64,000 nucleotides of DNA from Gymnogyps californianus (Eukaryota > Chordata > Aves > Accipitriformes > Cathartidae): positions 13,206,428 through 13,270,427 of the forward strand of contig NC_059480.1 in assembly GCF_018139145.2 (NCBI RefSeq). Direction: 5' to 3'. Positions within the stretch are counted from its first letter, which is position 1; each line of letters begins with the position of its first letter. Both the position numbers and the translations under genes were made by a program. Under the pieces are notes generated by a model. That model was not told where the DNA came from, ran no database searches, and saw nothing but the letters and a program-made list of their open reading frames with translations. Positions 1-13,100 of this stretch are shown piece by piece.

Positions 1-3000
1 TTACAGTTTAGCATAGTAAGCCTGGGATTCTTAGGTACTACTATTTTATATTTATTTTTTTTTTTATTCATCAAGTTAGTAGCAACAAATGCTAGGTAAG
101 ATTTTTTTTGTTGCTGTTATGTTAAACTAATGCTTCATAGTACCTAGCTATCACAGTGTAGGAATATCTTAAATTCATAGTTTAACAGCTAGTATACAAA
201 AACTAATTTATAATCTGATCAAAGAAAAAGGGAAGATTTTTGATTCTGCAGAGATGTTTGAGATGTGATAGCCTTTCCTGTGATTACAACCAGTCCTTGA
301 AAATGTCCTGGCAAACTGTGAAGACCTTTTTAATCGTGTTGGAAGTGAACAGAATAGTTTGTTAGGCAGGAAGTCCTAGTTATATTCTTAAAGTTCAGTT
401 CTGCAGCATTTCTTCTCTTCAGTCCTGCTAAGGGCCATACTTGTTAATATGTGGCTAAAGCAAAAAGATACACAATTGCATGCAAACTATTTTCTTTCCG
501 CTTTCATCTCACCTTATTGTCTGTGCCTTTTTCATAGGTGAACACTACCCCCAACACCAAACACTTTGAAGAATGCAAATTACAATTGTGCTTTATGTAA
601 AGGCTTGTCCCCATTCCCTGTGTTCAGACCTAAAATACTAAAACTTTAGAGGTTTATAGTTAGAGCATTTCCACAAACAACACAAACATCATAATATTTT
701 TTTGTGTATTTAAGTGCTTTTCAAAGGGATACGTAAGCATGAGTGAAATGAGATGATAATAGCAAAAACCTGTAGGCTGAATTGTGCTTTCTTGACTCCT
801 TTCAGGTTTTCACTGAATAGAGGTGGGTTGTTTTTTCTATAATTTCAGTTTCTAACTAAAGTTCATCCACTGGAGTTAAATATGATGCTGATTGCTAAAG
901 TGTCTTAGCCTCCAAGCATATTGTCAGTATTAACCTTGCACCTTTAATAACTGAAGATAGTCCTGCTTGTAAGTCTGCCTTCTCTTACGATGCTATCTTG
1001 CCCCAGGCTAACAGCTGCTCTTAGCTAAGCCATGGATCTGAAATCCTCTTCACTGAGTCCAGAGGGGCAACACAAACATTTTCCGTGAAGAGATTTATTT
1101 TACCCATCTGTTCCCCCCTGAATATTCCTGGTAGCTTGTATTTCTTTCCTTGCTTTGAGGAAGAGAATCCTCATTTGTCCATGCAGAAAAATCAGTTCTC
1201 CCCTTCCCCGCTGATTTGACCATTTCTCAAGGCCGTGGCTCCTCTTTTGTCCTAGGCTACATTAGCCATGGACAAGCAATCTCCTAACCTTTCGCTGTGC
1301 TGATGTCCTTACAGGGTAGCCAGCTGCCTGTTCCCCTGCCCTGCTACTTTTGCTCTCTTCTGTATACCCAATCAAGAAATTCATGAAAGGATGCTTCTAG
1401 AAGCAGTAGAAATGTAACTACTTTTAGAAGACAACCTGCTGCCTTTTGTAATATATCTCCCACTCTTGGCAGTAAGCTTTAATATTGACAGTATTAGCCT
1501 ATTTATGGCTCACACTTCTGGCTAAAAATGGTTTAAGTTCAAGGCTAATGGGTAGTGATAACGCAATGACTTTTCCAAGTTCTGCTGCAGTATGAAACTT
1601 CTCCTTATGTAACTTGAGGTGTAATGCCACCACCTAATGATACTGGAGTGAGAAGCCAACTAGGTTCCTTGAAAAGGTAGGAAGCATCCTAGAAATTGGA
1701 AGGGTTGCATAGAGACATGAATATTCTATTTCCTATTCTTTTCTTGTTCCTTTCTACGTATTAATTAAAGGTTTGAGGGAGCTGGGAGTTGCCAGAGTAA
1801 TGGGTAAGCAGAGATTATTTGATACTTGTTCATGTTCAAGGTCTGCTCTCATATTGCAGGTGAGTTTACAGTTATCAGCCCCACAAAGTATTAGAATAAA
1901 AAAAAAAAGAAGGGAGGAACTAACTCTAAATTGCAAAAAAAGAACAATTTAAGTTCCATTAGTGACATTAGATCAGGCACACAATGCTGCCTGTGATTAC
2001 TTTTTAAAATATAAATGTCTTAAAAGCAGGAACATAAAGAGATACTAAACCACATCTATAACCAGAAAATGAAGACTGAAGACGGGTATTATTTCAAGTG
2101 CTTTAAGTGTTTAAAAAAAAAATCCAAACCATGGAGTAAATAGATAAATTGTTACTGCGTGGCCACCTCCCCCACTGGGCAAAATCTTCCCTACTTTAAA
2201 TGTTAGGCCACAAGAATGTCTTAAAATATATGGGAGAAGAAAAACAAAGGCCATGGAATATGTACTTTTCTCCTTTATTTTATAATGTAGTTGTATCTTG
2301 AAAGGAAAAATAATCTTTCCTATGGTACTAGAACTCATCTGTCTTATAGGACAGCAGGTATATTATTAATAGATTGTAGTACAATCGTTTTTTTAAAAAA
2401 GCTTCATATGCTTGCAAATCAATAGATTGTTTGGAAAGATACTATTACTAAGAAATAGAAAATAAGTTAATTCACTTTACAGTAGCTTTTACCTGTATAT
2501 GACTGATTGAAGGATACTATTTTTTTCCAAGGCCTGTAAGTTGTATATAGCAACAGGAAACTAAATACAAACATAATAAAAAGATTTTTAAAAAATTTTT
2601 TAGATTTTTAGCTTGACAAATGTAAGATAATAACAGCAAATTATTTGAACAGCAACAGTTCTGTTACTTTATTTCAGAAATAAGCAGAAAGTATGTTTAT
2701 AGAGCTGTATACAAGGAAGTAAAAATTTACCGTAATCATAATTGTTTATACAATTTTGTTTCCAATGGGCCATAAAAGTATTGTTTCGAGTATTGGAGTT
2801 TCATTTTAAATGGGTTTGAAAATTTTCCCATTCATCTATATAAGAGCAGAAGTTTTATCCAGGAATTTTTGGAATGATGCTTAGTGTTTGTTCCTAATCA
2901 TATGGCTTGAGTCACTTCTCTTGTTTGAAAAGCCATATAATTTGAAAAGCATTAGTATCCACCAGTTTTGTCAGCTACATTTAGAAACGTGAAACTTAAG

Positions 3001-3895
3001 TAGTTGTTGAGAGAACAATATTTCTCCCAAACTTGTCTAATCCATCAGTTGCAGAAGCTTCATTCGGATGTCCAGCTCTGTAAAACAGAACATTTCAGAT
3101 TTCCCAACTAACATATGCAATGGGTTTGATGAGGTCTTTACTTTGGTGGAGGGTTGTTTTTTTTTTTTTTTTAAATCCTTTTTCTCCTATACAGTTGTTT
3201 TGAGTAGGTTTTGTAAGGTTTTGTGTGACAGGGAAAGGAAGAGTGAGGTAAAGAAAAGAGAGGGGAAATACTTAGGGAGAGACACTGTGCTAGCTTCTGT
3301 AGGCTGCTTACTGTAGAAAAATCTTTTCCTGGTAAATCAGGATCCTTAATTCAAGCCTGTAGTCTGACATCCAAGCATGGACTGTCTGAGAGAGTGGGGC
3401 AGAGGGGAAGATATGGCATAGATATTGCCTGGTTGTTAGGTTATAGGTTGTCACTTGTTCAATGACAACAGAAACATTTTTGCTAACTGTCTGGGTGAAT
3501 CTAAAGCAATCTATGAGGAACATAAGTGCATAGTAGTATGTAATTAAGTGTCCTAGTATCTTTGGAATGCTTGATGTGTCTTGAAACCTCAATTTGATTT
3601 GTTGTTGCTGCTTCTTGCTTGTCAAGCTTATGAACTGAGAGCCAGGAAACCAATACATGTGTCAATTGTTCAGTGAAGCGTGGTATTGTAAACACTCTTA
3701 TCTCTGCAGAGACTTAATAATATTAAAAGAATGATTGATGCTTCTGGCATACAAATATAGAAATTAGAGATGATAAGAGTTGTCTTTCCAAAGATTTCAT
3801 CTGTTGCTGGACGTTTTTTTTGTTTGGTTGTGGGGTTTTTTTGTTCTAAATGGGCACTTCTCTTGGGAAATTAAAAACATTAGTAAAGTTTCTCA
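1..3895. other. Unique AT-rich non-coding DNA
   Basis: I see no gene, RNA gene or clear mobile element here. The longest open frame is 116 codons on the minus strand (3308-3658). It has no recognisable domain, and two other frames overlap it, so I read it as chance. Irregular T- and G/T-rich tracts occur near 3156-3172 and 3813-3845. A promoter with a CpG island is not visible. This is what a large vertebrate intron or gene desert looks like. Confidence 0.55.
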
Positions 3896-3899
3896 AGAG

Positions 3900-4035
3900 A
3901 GAGAGGCACTTCTGCATAGCAAGTACTTTAATCGTTACAGTGACCCCCTTCCATTGTAGGAGACCGAAGTTCAAGTCCCTTCTCGCATAACTTAGACCTG
4001 GGATTTGCATTTGGGCCCTTGGACTGCCTTTTCTA
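3900..4035 (+). repeat. Decayed tRNA-like amniote repeat fragment
   Basis: Positions 3969-3978 read GTTCAAGTCC, close to the B box of tRNA genes and tRNA-derived SINEs (GGTTCRANTCC). The flanking sequence, which reads as 'gagacc.. gttcaagtcc' and then about 30 bp later 'gacctgggatttgcat', resembles a common old sauropsid repeat. That repeat carries a B-box-like T-arm followed by its near-inverted copy. No intact cloverleaf can be drawn, so it is not a functional tRNA gene. The exact family is inferred from memory and needs a repeat-library comparison. Confidence 0.3.
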
Positions 4036-4039
4036 GCTT

Positions 4040-5040
4040 CTGTCATTTTTCCACATGTTGTTCCACCTGGGAGTTCCTGAGGTTGAATAAAATCTTCAAA
4101 AACTTTCACAAAAATAATTCTTATTTTCTGCTCAGCTTAATATTAAGGACTCCTTGGGATGAGTGATGTGCATGTAAAATTCACTTATGTACTGAAATAA
4201 ACTTCCTCTGCAAACAAGCTCCTGTTGAGAAACAATACCCACAAATGGATTTTCTCCCTTGTAGCTAATCTTCTCTGCATGGTTCAATCTGAGATATTTG
4301 AATTTTGATGGGCATGATGTAATCAATTTTCATGGTTTTTTGTATTGCTTTTTGTTACAAGTCTTACAATACATTTTATATGATATAACATAGCAAAATT
4401 CTTGTGGAATGATACTGGTATATGAAATATACTTTTTAATAAATGAGGTGCGTTCAGAAAATCATCACAATTCTTTTCCCTGATTATTGCTAAATCTAAT
4501 AGAAAAGCGACATGAGAGAGACATTTAACATGATCTGTATCAGTTTGCTTCCCTGTTACAAAAGTCAGTTATAAATTAAGTATTTTTTAACCAAAGCCAG
4601 TGTTAAAGTAATATATTGGAAAATTGTATTTATAAACACATTCACTCAAAACTGAATAAAAAATTATTAAAGTTTCACAGAAGACTTCTGTTCATCATCA
4701 AACAGAAATTACTCTTCTAGCTGTAATGATCTAAACTATTACGGATTACAACTTTAAGTATGGTTTCCATTATGTGCAAAATTTGCTGTGCACTCTTAAC
4801 AAAGGGAAAGTGTTGACCTGACGAGTGAATTAGGCACTACAGTTCCTCACTCAGGTGCATGTGCGCTGAACCTACAACAGGATTTCCAAACTGAGCAGGA
4901 AGGAGTCCTGTCTGTGATCGGCCATTTGGGTCCTCATGGAATGGTGAGTTAATGTTGCAAAGTGATTCTAAGATTGGGTATGTTGTGTACTGCTGCATCT
5001 TGTGGGAAATTGAAATTTGGTTATCTGAACTCCACAAGGG
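4040..5040. other. Unique AT-rich non-coding DNA
   Basis: I see no gene or recognisable repeat. Short open frames occur on both strands (largest about 90 codons, minus strand, 4837-5109). That largest frame partly decodes the adjacent homopolymer tract, so it is treated as spurious. Confidence 0.5.
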
Positions 5041-5044
5041 GTTT

Positions 5045-5095
5045 GGGGGGGGGGGGGGTGTTGTTGGTTTGTTTTTTTTTTTTGTTTTGTTATTT
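5045..5095 (+). repeat. Poly-G run followed by G/T-rich tract
   Basis: A run of 14 G (5045-5058) is followed directly by an irregular T-rich stretch with isolated G. It is low-complexity sequence. The G run alone could form a four-stranded structure on the plus strand. Confidence 0.9.
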
Positions 5096-5099
5096 ATTT

Positions 5100-5726
5100 T
5101 TATTGTCATTAGTTTAGGTAGGTTAAGTCATGACATTATGACAAACTAATGAGAGAAGGATTTGGTGCATAGTAAGACACTCCCTCAGGACTTTTTGTGG
5201 ATAAGAGGTAACATAGCAGTGCAAATAAAAGGCAGGCTTCCTACAAACAAGATAAGTAGAAAAAACTGAGTCTATGGTTGTTGGATTAATTATACACTGT
5301 GCATTCAAGGTGATAGAGTTTACACAGCTGTGTAAGAAGTTAGATGTTAGGCTGGAACTATAATAGAATGATGAAAAACTTGAGTAGTTACTATCTGTTT
5401 GATAGGGCAGCATGTACATGTTTATAATCATTTGGTCTGCAAATAATTTCCTGAGTTTTGGGTTAATAGACCTCTGTTTCTATTCTGGTTTGGTTTATTC
5501 ATGCTGATAGCTCTCCTTTTCAGGGCTGCAGCAGTTCCCATACTGTGGTTTTATCGTTTGTGTTTGGAAGGTCCATCAGATCCTGGGTAGCTCCTTCAAG
5601 CAGGCAAATTGCAAGTCAGGATCCAAAGCAGGACTGGTTTGTCCTGGATTTAATTTCAAATATTGTTAGATGTGTGTTAGATTACTAACTTCTAGAGAGA
5701 ACCTGGAAAAGGATATGCCTATCTTT
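5100..5726. other. Unique non-coding DNA between two poly-G runs
   Basis: I see nothing recognisable. Minus-strand frame 5123-5431 (102 codons) is open but serine/tyrosine-rich without domain character, and is probably chance. Confidence 0.5.
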
Positions 5727-5745
5727 GGGGGGGGGGGGGGGGGGG
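5727..5745 (+). repeat. Run of 19 G
   Basis: A pure homopolymer of 19 G. Such runs are rare in AT-rich DNA, prone to length change, and hard to sequence accurately, so the exact length may be wrong. Confidence 0.9.
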
Positions 5746-8540
5746 AATCCCAAACAAAACATGCCCATGAAATATGTGCATGTGTGCATAAAGCCTATTC
5801 AGTTGTTATCATGTGCCTCATCTCAGAGAATGAGATAGAAAAGACTCTTGATAATATTATCCTGCTGCTTGTGTCAGTTTATGCATCGATTATGCCCTAT
5901 TCATACCTTGTTTGAGTGTGCACAGTCAGAGCCAGTCAGCCCAGGCCAGTACCTACTATTGCTTTATTGCTAGTGCTTGGGGAAGAAAGGAATCTTTTGA
6001 GGCACCGAAAACTGATGTGGGAAATGTTTATTTGCTTCCCTGAATTCAGGGCAATGACTCTGTTGACTAGGGACTTTCCTCATTTTTGTGAGATTTCCAA
6101 GCAGTAGGACTCCATGTGCTGCATATATCTACATGCACTGCATGAAATCAGACGCTGACCCTGAGAAATCTTTTTGGAGACCTGCAGAATAAAGGTTTGT
6201 TTTCTATTTGCCTTGTTCATTTCAAACAAGTATGCATCAACTAATAGGTTAGCAAGGATATGCCGAAAACTGGATTTTTGTTTTTCAGTTGCCGAATATT
6301 ACCCAGCTTATACTTCTGTAATTATTCATTCAATTACTTGCACTTTTATTTCTGTTTCTTGTACCATAACTCTGTTTATTGTTCTGCCTGTTATCATTTA
6401 CTACTTCTCATAGAAGAAGTTCTCATTGAAAAGTGCATTGAGTATCTTATAAATCAAGATTTGGTGAAGACATATTCTCCTTTTAATTCTCAACTGTGTT
6501 TTGGACAGGAATTTATGGACTAAATAGTACATAGAGTGAACATGGATGATTTTATCCAATTTCCTGTTGTCTTAATAAATTACAGGAATATTTGAACAAT
6601 ACTTGAATGCACTCAAGACAAACAGATGAACACATACTAAAAGTGAATGAAGTGTTTATGTTGTTAGAATTAAAGGGAGATAAGGACAGTCTTCCTTGGA
6701 AAAAAATTCATTGTTACTGATGGAAGATATCTACATATATTAGGAGATGCTCTGTTAGCTGATCTCATCCTTAATTTCTATTTCACAATCTATGAATGAC
6801 AGTGTGAAAAATGCCGTATGTATAAAACTGGAACTTGATCTATATTCAAGCAAATTCCCCAGTTAAACTACCATCTTAATTATGCTGCTGTTATTCCACA
6901 GCAGTTCCACTGAAGTGGCTTAAAGCCTGCAGATTTACTGAGGTACGGCGGAGCATACATTTTATCTATATCAATTTTTTCATAAAAATAAGCTCTCTCC
7001 AGGTCCATAAAATCCGCAGGAGTTTTATTAATCTTGAACCAACTGTGAATAAGAGCAAGTGCTATTGTTTCTGGCACTTCTGCCTATAAACAGAAACAAT
7101 GCTACATAATCTAGCTTTTGTTGTTGTTGTTGTTGTTACGTTTATTGTTGTATTTGCCTCCAGAGAAATGTAGTGTATGAGAGTCACCATGTCAGGTTCA
7201 TGTAATGGTCCCCACATTTGCAATTTCTGAATTTATAACTATTAATCTTGTAGGATAAAGCTCAAGAAAACTAGCACAGGGGAGAGGAGTGAAAGCCTCT
7301 TGTATCAGTATGTCCAGCTTCCAGATGGGAGACAATTACACTGTTAAACCTCCTGTGATGTTGAGGTGGGTACCTGCCCAGTGTCTGAGGCTCTGTAAAA
7401 TCTTGTTGCTGAAGAGCACTTCCACCAAGAGGGACTGGTCCTGCAATCTCTTATTCTGCCACTAGATAAACGTTGTTTCCAGAGTTTACAGCAGAGTGAG
7501 AAAGACAGAGTAGATCCTGATAAGAGCAAGGTCTCCTTTGCTAGAGGAAGGTGGAATTGATTTACATGCTCCCCATTCTACACCCTTTTCATAACCGTTC
7601 TTTGAAATGCTGGCATATTTAGGTTTGGCAGTACTTTTGAGACATGCAGACGTCTCAATAAGAAAATCCGAAACTATTTGCCCCTGCAAAATATAGTTTC
7701 TATTTTTCTTCTTTGCGTGTTTTCCCATAATAAGTACCTGGAACATAGTACCTACCTATAAACTGATGCTTAAGTTAAGCTATAGTCACCTTAGACAAAT
7801 AATAAGGTGTTAATGTCTTACAGATTTAATAGTCATAAAAAGCATTGGTGTTTTGCAATGGAAGAAGATAGATAAAGAACTATTACTGAAATAATTCCTT
7901 CAGGCAGTATAAATTGTTTTGGTTGAACCATAATCATTCTTGTCAATCATTAGTTGAAAAAAGATGAGCAGAGGACACCTGACATCTACTTTCACACCTG
8001 TCTCACTGTGGAAGTAATTCACTAATTAATATAAACTGAGGTATTTGCAGCTAGGATGCTTCTTTCATTTCAAATCAGTGTAGTTACATTTACATTATAA
8101 ATATGAATGAGATGATAAGATCTGACTTTCTTTTCGCTGTCCTAATTTTTCTTTAATTTACAACAGCTCCATTGAAATTGAGACCATTGGACTTAATTTA
8201 TTCAGGCACTGTTTGCCTAAAAACACATAAAAATGACTGAAGGTATTACCTACTCTTCCCAGAGAACAGTAATCACTAAATATTTAAGCCCAATTTTTAA
8301 ATAATTATAGTAAATATTGTGAATGTTAAGGGTGATACTGTCCCACTGATCCTTACAAGCTGTGAAAAGAGCTGTCATACGGACATGATGGACACAATTC
8401 AGTATCCAGGAACACAGAAGTTTTCCAGGCTTTCCCTGGTCCTTGGTTGTCTTCCCTGGTCCAAGGGCTGTAAGATGTAAAACTTTGTATATTGTGACAT
8501 TTATGGGTGGCTTTTCTGCACAAATGTGCAGCTGAGTGTT
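5746..8540. other. Unique AT-rich non-coding DNA with a short (TTG)n
   Basis: A short (TTG)n microsatellite of about 20 bp lies at 7118-7137. Otherwise I see no gene, RNA or mobile element. Open frames are all below 90 codons and show no domain or motif. Confidence 0.5.
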
Positions 8541-8676
8541 AAAAAAAAAAACAACAAAAAAACCAAAAAAACCCCACAAAAAAAACCCAAACCAACAGAA
8601 ACCCCCCCAACAAACCAAAAAAAACCCCAAAACCCAAAACAAACTGCCAAAACACCCAAACAAACCACCCCCCCCC
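8541..8676 (+). repeat. Irregular A/C-rich low-complexity tract
   Basis: A 136-bp stretch is built almost only from A and C, as A runs of 3-11 broken by C runs of 2-9 and ending in a run of nine C or more. It carries almost no G or T. On the minus strand it becomes a G/T-rich stretch with many runs of three or more G, a potential G-quadruplex array. A 149-codon minus-strand open frame (8250-8699) spans it. Its first part is glycine/phenylalanine/tryptophan-rich only because of the tract, so I do not call it a gene. Confidence 0.85.
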
Positions 8677-8679
8677 ATC

Positions 8680-9950
8680 ATTTTGGGATCCAAGCGCAAT
8701 CCACTATGGTTTAACTACATCCTGTTAACACAATGTAAGTTGGTAGTCAGGCGTAAAACCCCAATTTGTTCATCTTTTCATTCCGTAGGATTTGGAATCA
8801 CCAGTGTGTAAATCTTGAATTGATGTCTAGGAGCTTGGTAGCCTGAGTGTGGTGACTATCGCGTTAGCTTTCTGATTAGGAAGAATTTACATCCAGGCTA
8901 GCTGCTGTCTTTAACATTTGTTTTCATCCGTGCATCTCTGCAGCACAAAACCTCCTTTCTGTTACCGACACTTTTTCCCCAGTATTATGGATGACTGTGA
9001 TTGTGTTCACTACACATGGAAAAATGCAGACCATCTTGAGTAAAGATTCAGAGCCTGCATATGTATACATAAAGTGGAGCTTTCTTAGCCAGGAGCCAGT
9101 GCTATTCCTGGAATTAAAAAGGTAGTGTTCAAAGAGGTTTAACTCTGCCATCTTCAGATGCTACCTAATATGAATTAAATCAATAAAGTGATTATTAAAT
9201 CACTTTAATAAAGATGATGAGTCTGATTAAAGTTGCAGTCACTTTGGGTCACACCAGAACAGATTACATTCAGCTTCCATTAAATAAAAACTGGATTTAA
9301 AATCTTTAGCAATTACTGGGGTTTTGGAGGAGAAGCCCTAGCCGTGGATGAATAAATAAGGGAAATATGATTTTGTATATACTATTCTGGAGTAAAATTC
9401 TGAGTGATGCCGAATGGGTATTGAATTCAAGGACACATTTTTCTATTGAAGGTTTCAGGAGGACTATTTTGGAAAAAAGGAAGGGAGGAAATTTCCTCTT
9501 GAGGGAAGTCCTGAATTAGAAGCGAAGAGAAGCACACACATAACAAACTGAAGATGGAAACCAGGTTCTTGCACACTACACAATTATCTTGACTAAATCC
9601 TTGCAACAAATTACCCTGGGTTTTACAATTCTCCTGGGATCTAACCTGTAGATAATGCAGCTGTTGGCAATAGATAAAATTGGAAGGTTAATAGCAATTT
9701 AAACATGAAAATATTAAACAAATAGAACAACACCCCTGTTGTACCTATTTTTATTTTACACCTGATTAATTGTTTTACAGCTTTAGTTATAAGATTCAGT
9801 GTGCAACAGAATTTGAAGAGGGAAAATATTGAACACTCTCTCAAGGAAAACCTGTCATTCTGGGCCAAATCACAGCGAGGGTTTTTGGTCCCACGTTAAG
9901 TCTGGGAATTAGCTGGGTTTTACAACAGATGCAAAGGCTGGTAGTTTGAT
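8680..9950. other. Unique non-coding DNA with a perfect short hairpin
   Basis: I see no gene. At 9184-9207 a perfect inverted repeat of 10 bp with a 4-nt loop occurs (arms TAAAGTGATT and AATCACTTTA). It is AT-rich and followed by AATAAAG. No transcript context is evident. Confidence 0.5.
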
Positions 9951-9954
9951 CACT

Positions 9955-10180
9955 AGGGAAATAATTAATTGACATTTGTATGATTATATTTCAGCTAAAT
10001 CAAAGCTACTATTTCAGGCTATCTGCAAACTTGGAATGACGTTGATGCATTGTGTTGCATTTGTTTCCCTTTGGAAACATATTTTTAGCAATTAATAAGC
10101 TTTTGAAATCTCATTTCTCCCAACCCTAAATACTGTGGCAGAAATTGTGCTGCTTCAGTGAGCATGGAATATAGTCATCG
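9955..10180. promoter_or_regulatory. Candidate conserved non-coding element
   Basis: The block has the texture of vertebrate developmental enhancers: even base use without microsatellites, many homeodomain-type cores (ATTAATTG near 9963, CAATTAATAAG near 10091) and a TCF/LEF-type ATCAAAG at 9999-10005. Function is inferred from motif density only. Conservation has not been measured. Confidence 0.25.
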
Positions 10181-13100
10181 GGGGGAAAGCAAACTTAGAA
10201 TTTATGTTTCCTAAGTGACAAGTGGAATGAGTTTTCAATAGAAAACTTTGTGAAGTTTCCAACAGTTTCCAACTTCTGGATAGCCAAAGACATTTGAAGT
10301 AGCTACTTGTTAGAACTGATGCTTATTTATACAAAATGCATGTTTATGTGAAGTAATTGCAGAATTCGGACTGATTCTTCAAATGCCTAAATATTATAAT
10401 CGGCTTGAGAGTAGGTGGTCAGTAATGCTACTTGCTCTGTGAAATGGCTGGGGTTGCTTGTCCTGTATATCATACAGGCTACTGGTTCTTTTAGGGATTA
10501 CAAAAGAGATTGAGATAACAAAGAAGGGAAAGGGAGTCTTTCTGCACAGCAGCAGTTGTGCCATAAGTCTCCTAGAAGGCTCTGCTAAGCATTTGACAGG
10601 ATTTTTTTTTTTCTCCACTTAAATGGATGATGACATTCTTCTGAGACTGAAATTAAGACCAGATGGGCATTCTCATCAGCTGTTTTTTCTAGAGTAAAGG
10701 AGTACGTAGTCAATGCAATTCTTGAATTACACTTCCTAATTTTTAAGCAGTTTCAATAGGGCAAAAACTCTATTAATATCTAGCTTACATACTTCTTTCT
10801 TTCCTCCTTTTCCCATGGATGAAATCTGACAGTTATTATTTGTTTTAAATTTGATTTCCTTAGCTTGTTGTTTTTACTGTTGAAACAACAATGGGTCTGT
10901 TATAGCTTGTAAAATCTCGTAGCGGGGCTCCACAGCTGGTGAGACTTCGAGTACGTGCACAATTCAGTTCACAGAAGGCATCCCTATGACATGAAAGTGC
11001 CACTGAAGGCTTCAGAGCAGCTTTTTGCTTATGGCAGCATTGTTCCAGACACATAGTGCACAAGTCTCAATGTGCTGCTTGTTATGACCATGTCAGGAAT
11101 AGATGAAGAATGGCAGAGCTGTGTAAAACTTCTAGATTATGGAACAAGAGCCATTGAATAAGAGAGTTTAATACAACCCCCCATCTTTTGGTATTTCCTT
11201 CAGGACTTTGATTCTCTGTCAGCCCATTTCTTTTCTCAGTCATTGAAAAACCACCCTCCTACACTGGTTTAGTATTTTGAGGCAATTATTAATAGTGCAT
11301 TAGGAGGGAATATCTCACAAACATCTGTTTGACCACAAAATATTTTTTATTAGGAAATAACAACACAACATTTTTCATGGAAAGCATGGGTCAGGTTTGG
11401 GTTTCATTTTCCTTTCTAATGTTTCCCCCCACCCCCAACATGTTCTATTACCAGGAATTGTGGCTTTTCTTCATGTGTAATTTGCCTGTTCTATCAAAGA
11501 GCCTACCTGTCTTTTCTGAAGCTCATCTTGCCTTGTAAGAACCTAGACTAATATGAATGGTGAAAGTGGACAAATGCTTCTGCAAACTCAGGTGATAATT
11601 CTGACAGCTGTAGTGATAGCCTCTGTTTTGACAGCTGAAAAATTAACCTGAAGCAGGAGAGATCATTGAGATTCACTCTGCCTGACAGTGACTGAGCTGA
11701 CTTGGGCTACTGGGATGTGGCTGGTGTGGAATGATGTGCTGTAGTTCACATATGAGCTTGACAGGTTGTAAAAAAACCTATATTTTTGGTGTTTGAGAGT
11801 TGATAGCTATTAAGAATCTTTAGATTCTTTTTGAACACAGGAATATAGGGGGTTTTTAAGGTAAATTTTTTTATACAGAATATGCTGGGCCTATCTGAAG
11901 AGAGATGAGTGAGCCCTGTAGTAGTGGCACAGACTTGTGCAGTATCATGTGCTTGATACAGAAGCTAGATCCCAGTCTTAAGTTTTATCCCAGTCTCAGT
12001 TTGTTTTCTTTGATATGTTCAGACTGCAAAGTAAGCAAGCCCTTGCCAGAGCTCCAGCTGAGCAAAACACTTGCAGTGAGCCAACATCTACTTTCTTCTG
12101 GCCTGAGGTTTTGGGACCACAGTTTTTGTTAGCTTCATACTGTGTTCTCTAAAAGCACATAAATTTCAGCTGAAGTTTTTCAGCAGACTTCCTAAATCAC
12201 TTCTTTGCCTGCAGAGTCCCATTTATCCTCTGGTGCTCTCTGTCTGCAGTTCTGTGGCTGGGTGGGCTGCAACTTCTGAGCTTTCAAATAGCACTGGGTA
12301 ACTATCTGGAGACATTGCTTGATATAGTCTACAAAACTCCTTCTAAAACATCTTGTAGGGAGGTGGAATCAGGAGGTGGACCAACATTTCAGAGAGGCCA
12401 TCTGGGATATGAAGGCAGCCCACAACAGCAAATCTTGTACATATTGATTCCAACTGAAAAGACTGAAATACAAACAGCCCAACACCCTGTGCAGCCAGGA
12501 TCCACCAGTTAAAAGCTAGTGCAAAAGGTTCTGCTTATGAGTTCAAATCAGAGCACTGGATAACTGTTTGCTTTAAATTTTAGTTATTAATGAGATGATA
12601 AGAAAAACCTTACGTTTCTGTAGTTTTTTCTTGGGTTTAATTTTCACCATGTTTATGCAACTTAGCTCAGAATAGCCTCCCTGTTTTAGAAAGTGGGTAA
12701 ATGCTTCCAGTGTCCAACATGTCGTAACCTCAAAAATCAGATCTAATTTTCTTTTCTGCCTGCTTCAGTTTCATACTAGTTATGTTGCCATGATGCCTGT
12801 GGGCCTCATGATAAATATACACATATAGCAAACCATCTAATGTCCTAGCTGATTTTAACTATTGACTTCACGCATTTAAATGCCTTGTTTCATTTGAGCA
12901 ATGAGGGGTTTGTCCTGTACATGTAGAAAATGAACAGTGGACACTCCTCCGTGCACTTTCACTCCAGTTATCTGTGCACAAAAATTGCAAGTCTGAAATT
13001 AAACTGACCCCCATCATCAGTGTTGCTGCAGCTTTATGATGCTGAAAGAAATTCAGATAAAGAGGGTTGAATACAAACAAAGAAGTGGTATGTGAAAATA

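Noticed and set aside
3961..3985. Functional tRNA gene around the B-box-like site
   Set aside because: No A box at the right distance and no cloverleaf or acceptor stem can be formed.
8250..8699. 149-codon minus-strand open frame, the longest in the window
   Set aside because: Its Gly/Phe/Trp-rich start is just the translated G/T side of the A/C low-complexity tract, and the rest has no domain.
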